From Entonaema liquescens (taxonomy: Eukaryota; Ascomycota; Sordariomycetes; Xylariales; Xylariaceae), in NCBI GenBank assembly GCA_902805475.1, contig CADCSX010000002.1:2046001-2110000 (forward strand): DNA of 64,000 nt. The letters are read 5' to 3'. Made by a program: the position numbers and the translations under genes. The notes under the pieces were generated by a model. That model did no database searches. It worked only from the letters and a program-made list of their open reading frames with translations, and was not told where the DNA came from. The number at the start of each line of letters is the position of its first letter. Position 1 is the first letter of the stretch. Of the stretch, positions 59,335-64,000 are shown piece after piece.

Positions 59335-60726
59335 ACCAGACTACGTACATTAAACTACTTGCGTATCACGTTTAACCAGGTTGACTAATGAGTGATCACC
59401 AGTCTAGACAAGCAGCTCAAGCCCCTCATGAAAGCCGTGGGCTGCCCCGCTCTCAACTTTCAACCCCTCACTGCTTGTGAGAGGACCGGTGAGGTAGGAT
59501 TTCGCATTCGGCAAACCATAATGAAAGGATAATTGGGACCAACCTTTACGGGGACGCATCCGATATTGGAGGCTCTACATAGTAGAAATATTCATGATCA
59601 CGATGAACTTCTATCCAGTAAGGTCATGATGATGATGAGAAGGATAAATCATGAAAGGCCAAGTTCTCGTTCTCGACATACTCTCCAGCAGCGTTCTACC
59701 ACGTTTCATTTTCCATTGACAAACATGCACCATGTATGCCGTTATCTACACCATCTACACCATCTACATTCCTTTGAAGCCGTAAGTTTAGGGTTTATAA
59801 ACTTAAGATGTCCTTTTTTCGGCAGCACACTAGCCTCGCTGCTCCAGTTTCTTGCATATCGGAAGCGAGGCGGATGGTCAGCTTACAGTCGGCTGACTAC
59901 TCAAACAACGAGTCGTTCAGGCTCAGTGACGCTATTTTGGGACGGCGTTTGCTGATCAACATAGCCGCCGTTGAATATATTGTTGCACACACCTACTTTC
60001 ATGTTGGGGACCTCTACGTAAGTATACGTGACAGCATACTGGAGCTTCGCGTCGTATCTGAAATGGATCTTTAGCTACCGGTGTGGATTGTCAGCATTGG
60101 CAGCCAGAATGAAATAAAAATATATGGTAGATCCTTCGGAGACCACTTTCAATCGCACATTATGAATACATTTTAAAGGACTACAAATCTTAAATGGATG
60201 ACACGTATTATGATGATGTTGGTTTATGTTGGCTTATAAACTTTTAGATTAAGCAGGACTGAAAAGAGTGTGGAGGGGTTTTAATGGCGAAACTTTGGAG
60301 GCTGATGGCGAGGAAAGTGGGATGGAGGGGTTAAAACCTTAGGTACCTTAGGTATAGGTACCTCTCTATTAATTCTTTTCTTTTTTTTGAAGATACGCAA
60401 AACACTTTCAAGATAAGCAGATCATATCAAAAGAGACAAATAACTAATAAGACCGATGCAAACGCAGTAATGCTAGGAAATCCATAAGATGAAAATCTTA
60501 AATCTTGCAGTAATAGGTCTCGTTTAAGGTATCCAATCTCAAAAATTTTGTTGGATCGACGCGGAAATGAAGTGGTCAGATCCATCAGATTAAGGATTCT
60601 ATGCTATGATCCGTGACCTCCAGGGCCACCACACTGATTCGCCGCAACGCATTGGTAAACCCGTGATAGATGGAGGGGCAAAGGGATCTCTTTATTTGAA
60701 ATTTCATTTTATTTTGTTTATTAAAC

Positions 60727-60744
60727 TTTTTTTTTTTTTTTTTT
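60727..60744 (+). repeat. T18 run
   Basis: Eighteen T residues followed by CAGTTAGGTAG; could be read as a splice acceptor tract, but no exon follows. Confidence 0.7.
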
Positions 60745-61443
60745 CAGTTAGGTAGTTAAGTATTCCTACTTTGTGGTAAATACCGGGCTGAAGTAAGACA
60801 AATGCTAATTTCCTCTCGGTATTAATGGACAATAATTATTCAAATAGCAAGACTAGAGAGACAATACCGAGATACATCATACATTACCTTAACCTAGGTA
60901 ATTTGCTAAGCTAAATGAGGGATGTCCCGTATATCATAGGTGTTGCTGCTTTTGCTAGTTTTGCTACTTTTACCGAGCAGCGAAACAGCGAGCAACAGGC
61001 ATAGGAGTTTTAACTATCTTCGGTACGGGGAAGCATTATGTAGAACATTATGTAACTAATGTCTCTTTTTGACACGACAACGACACGGACGGGGTCACGG
61101 GTCACAAAATTGAACGTGGCACGCCAAGACGAAACTGGAAATGTGGATGAAGATGTAGATGGAGACACGTCCGGGCTCCCTGTCCACGGACCCCTCGGCG
61201 ATGCATGGTTTCCATTGCTGTCAAGGCCGTTCTTTCATTCTTCTAATGTTCCTTTCATTCCCCGCCCCCCCTTTTGTGGCTGGAGATTTGAATTGAATTT
61301 CAAGCTTACATACTTAGTACATGTACCTGGGTAATCTTGGTAATCTTGCGTAACCTTAACCTCTATTGTAGCTTTGTACCCCTTCCCCGCCATAACATCC
61401 CACCTGATTTTCTTTTTTGTCCTGCTAGACCTGACCTTTCAAC

Positions 61444-61463
61444 TTTTTTTTTTTTTTTTTTTT
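61444..61463 (+). repeat. T20 run
   Basis: Twenty consecutive T residues in non-coding DNA. Confidence 0.8.
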
Positions 61464-62342
61464 AATATGCCCCTCTCGACGCCTCCGACGCTCGCGACGC
61501 ACCGTAGAAATAGCAAGCATAGAACTAGCAACATCTCCCATGTTCGAGAACTTCATGAACACGTTGAACATTCTTAATGCATAACACATAAGAACCGCTT
61601 CAATGCAGAACTAGCATACAGTATATTAGCGGTGTGAATAAATAACCTTGTTCGCACACCGCATCGATTTTCAAGTACCGGAAAGGCCATAAAGTAAAGA
61701 AGGAATACCTACAAGCATAGGTAGGTAGGTACTTACATAGCGAAAGCCTAGGTCAAGGTACTCCGAAAAAGCTGTTAAATCCCCACTAGAAGGTCACATC
61801 CCCGGTTGCCCTGTGAAGCTGCTGCAATCCACCGCCAAGGTACCCGTAAAGCCCTGCATAACACCGCTAATTACAACACCAGAGCACCCACCTTCTAGCA
61901 ACCCGTGCAGCCGGCCCGCATCCACTCGCTTGACTCGATCGGGCCATATTCATTCCCACTTTGCCTGCGGCGCAACTCGCAAACTCACCACTTTGACCAA
62001 AAAAAGCCACAACCGCCTCACCTTCCTAGTAACCCCCCCCAACCCTACCCACATTCTTGTTGCCAATCCGACTGGTCCTTGCAGGTTATCGGCGCTCGTG
62101 CTTTTGGTCCCGCCTGTTAGCAACGTCTACAACGCCTAGCATCATCAGCTATCTTTCTCGTACCCAGCCGCCTAAATTTTAGCGTGTCAGTACGCGGTAT
62201 CAAGGTACGTACTGTTTTGTTTCGCTCAATCAGGTGGGGTCTTGTCTCCAAGAAGTCAATTCCAGCCAACTGCACTCTACCTCTCTACCTCTCTACCCAA
62301 GCTGTTCCTGTTTCCCCTCCCTGGCTTGCACTAGCCACTTTT

Positions 62343-62362
62343 GCACAGCACAGCACAGCACA
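62343..62362 (+). repeat. GCACA pentamer tract
   Basis: Four tandem GCACA units in the leader of the zinc-finger gene; reverse complement of the TGTGC tract at 46701-46720. Confidence 0.75.
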
Positions 62363-62941
62363 ACGCAGCGCTGCAAAGAAGAGAACTTCCCGCACAGCGC
62401 ATCCAATTTTCCCTCCCTCATTTTCACCCGGCATTGTCCCTCCTTCGCTCCCTCGTCCCTTTCCCCCTCCTCCTTCTAAATTTCCTAAACTTTCAACAAT
62501 TTTCTTCCCGTCTACCTCCATCAACCCCTCGAACCCCTCTTTCATTCATAACGGTCGCAACCCGCGCATCGTTAGCTATTATCCTGCGTCGTCCAATATA
62601 AGACGACTGCATCATCTCGAACACGTCTGTGCTTCGAGCTTAATTTCCCCCGGCATAGGCCGTACCATCTTATTACAAAACCCATTCCATGCTCCTTATA
62701 CCGATACAAATGACCAACTACCATCAGTCCAGTCAAGAAGACACACTTTAAAGCCCACGGGAGCGTGCGTGCGAGCGAGGAGAGTCAGGCGATTTCAACG
62801 ATCGGCCTGTGCAGGTTCAATAACAACAATTTTCGGAGCGTCGACCGCAGTCATTGTTTTAAAGCGAGAGAAGCCCATTGACTTTGGAATTCATCTTACC
62901 AACCAACCACCGTCAACCAACGCGACAAACATTTATTCAAG

Positions 62942-64000
62942 ATGCCGGGCGCAAGCGTGGCAGTCCTCCCCACATCCGCCTCATCAACTCCGGTCCCCCG
63001 AAAGACCTCACTCGCGCAACCAGAGAGGAAGTACAAGTGCCAGTTCTGTAACAGGGCATTCAGCAGAAGTGAACATCGTAGCAGACACGAGCGATCGCGT
63101 ATGTACCGCGAATTCCTCTTTCCATCCAATCTCCTTCAAGTCCTCCGAACCCCTCCCTTCCACGCCATCCCTTGCCCCCCATCAGAAAGCACTACCCCTC
63201 AACACCTCAAAATCAACTCTATTTGATATAGTCAATCGCATTGCTCTAGTTTCTCAATAACTAACATGAATCGGAATAGATACCAAGGAACGTCCTTTCA
63301 AATGTATGAAGTGTAGAAGTACCTTCGTGCGACGCGACCTCCTTCTCCGTCACGACCGAACAGTTCATGCTAAAGATGGAGGTGTACCTCTTCACAGCGA
63401 TGGAAAGCGCCGCGCCGGCGCTGGTGTCTCTAAGGCTCGATCGGTCGCTGGCCCCTCTAAATCGTCCATTGCCATTGACACTTCAACATTAAGTGAACAA
63501 ATCGAGGCCAGTAGTGAAGGTGCCTTCGACGTCGAACATGCTGCTATGCTAGTAGCCGATCTCCATCACAAGGCCATGATGCGCGACAATGGAAGCCCGT
63601 ACGAGTCTGGTCCCTCGATGGTGTACACTCCGAACAACGCTCCAATGGACCCCGCTGTTTCTTACCCTACCAGTGCTGTTCCGATACCTCACAGCGTGCC
63701 CTGGGATTCGTTTGTTTCCCAGTCGACAATGGATGCCAAAGCTCAGTCGGTTACATCAAACGCATCAGCTTCATTTGAGTCGCAACAACCTTTTGCCAAT
63801 GTGAGTGCCATTGAGGTCCAACCCAACTTATCGCCATTATCCCCTGGTCCCAGCTACAACAGCTACATGTCTGCCTCACAGTCTGCAGCAAATTCACCGC
63901 TTTTAAGCACTGGCCCAGCGGCCTTCAACATGCCAAATCCGAATGCGCCCCTTATTGTGAACATTTCTGCTGACCCACCCCAGACCTCGGGTGGATTCAA
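62942..64000 (+). CDS. C2H2 zinc-finger transcription factor, AmdX-like (3' end beyond window)
   Basis: Exons 62942-63098 and 63280 onward, joined over a 181-nt intron (GTATGT donor, CTAAC branch, AATAG acceptor). The frame is still open at the window edge. After a 27-residue Ser/Pro leader, two adjacent C2H2 fingers are complete after splicing: YKCQFCNRAFSRSEHRSRH, then FKCMKCRSTFVRRDLLLRH, linked by TKERP and followed by DRTVHAKDGGVPL. This finger pair and its C-terminal extension match the Aspergillus AmdX / yeast Adr1-like group, which regulates use of secondary carbon or nitrogen sources. The intron falls between the fingers, inside the linker. The remainder seen is Ser/Pro/Asn-rich; a fungal transcription-factor domain may follow outside the window. 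Target genes cannot be inferred here. Confidence 0.88.

Larger units (their letters stand above)
58951..62941. other. Gene-free region and 5' leader of the zinc-finger gene
   Basis: About 4 kb. No gene recognised. A CATATACATA-type microsatellite (59290-59334), T18 (60727-60744) and T20 (61444-61463) runs, and AGGTACCT motifs (60343, 60356) are present. From about 62280 the DNA is strongly C/T-rich; with the start codon at 62942 this is probably a long promoter/5' UTR. A 358-codon frame across it (62184-63260) is an artefact of that composition. Confidence 0.5.

Noticed and set aside
62184..63260. 358-codon plus-strand frame
   Set aside because: Lies in C/T-rich leader DNA and runs in another frame over the first zinc-finger exon and intron; the C2H2 frame from 62942 is the real one.

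Overview
The window is nuclear DNA of a filamentous ascomycete. Introns are short (mostly 49-180 nt) with GT..AG ends and CTAAC/CTGAC-type branch sites. The gene set (Vts1, Sfc4, Tea4/Bud14-type SH3 protein, (6-4) cryptochrome, Urb2, NRDE-2, Cdc25, AmdX-like zinc finger) is typical of Pezizomycotina. A Sordariomycete is the most likely source, inferred from protein character only; no database was searched. No tRNA, rRNA, CRISPR array or bacterial-type operon was seen.

Layout. 2.3-4.2 kb: vts1 (+). 5.1-8.9 kb: the TFIIIC TPR subunit sfc4 (+). 10.1-10.5 kb: a 75-residue DUF2945/HVA-TUDOR protein (+). 12.0-15.2 kb: teaC/bud14-like polarity SH3 protein (-). 17.5-19.5 kb: (6-4)-photolyase/cryptochrome (+). 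20.2-20.8 kb: a single-pass membrane protein (+). 21.2-21.5 kb: a two-exon MIC10 gene (-), head-to-head with urb2 (+, 21.9-26.2 kb). 26.2-32.3 kb: gene-poor, holding one intronless DUF4419 gene (+). 32.3-33.6 kb: GT25 glycosyltransferase (-). 34.6-35.7 kb: secreted/type I membrane protein (+). 36.3-39.2 kb: CLC chloride channel (-). 40.7-44.0 kb: nrde2 (+). 48.4-52.3 kb: Ras-GEF cdc25 (-). 52.3-62.9 kb: about 10.6 kb without a recognisable gene, containing a 624-bp AT-rich element with terminal inverted repeats and TA target duplications (a pogo/Tc1-mariner-like MITE). 62.9 kb to the end: a C2H2 AmdX-like transcription factor, cut by the window edge.

Most genes are unlinked housekeeping functions: mRNA decay, Pol III transcription, ribosome biogenesis, mitochondrial cristae, polarity, Ras/cAMP signalling, light and UV response, RNA surveillance. 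I see no metabolic cluster. Many terminal exons are tiny (28-63 nt) and were rebuilt from splice signals plus conserved protein ends (vts1, teaC, CLC, cdc25).

Five places in four conserved genes (sfc4, cry, nrde2 twice, cdc25) need exactly one extra base to restore a conserved reading frame. All are deletions in short homopolymers, which points to base-calling or assembly errors more than biology. I did not find a convincing new system. The observations most worth a second look are the MITE, the in-frame stop or optional intron in teaC, two adjacent strong hairpins at 56.1 kb, and the isolated DUF4419 gene.
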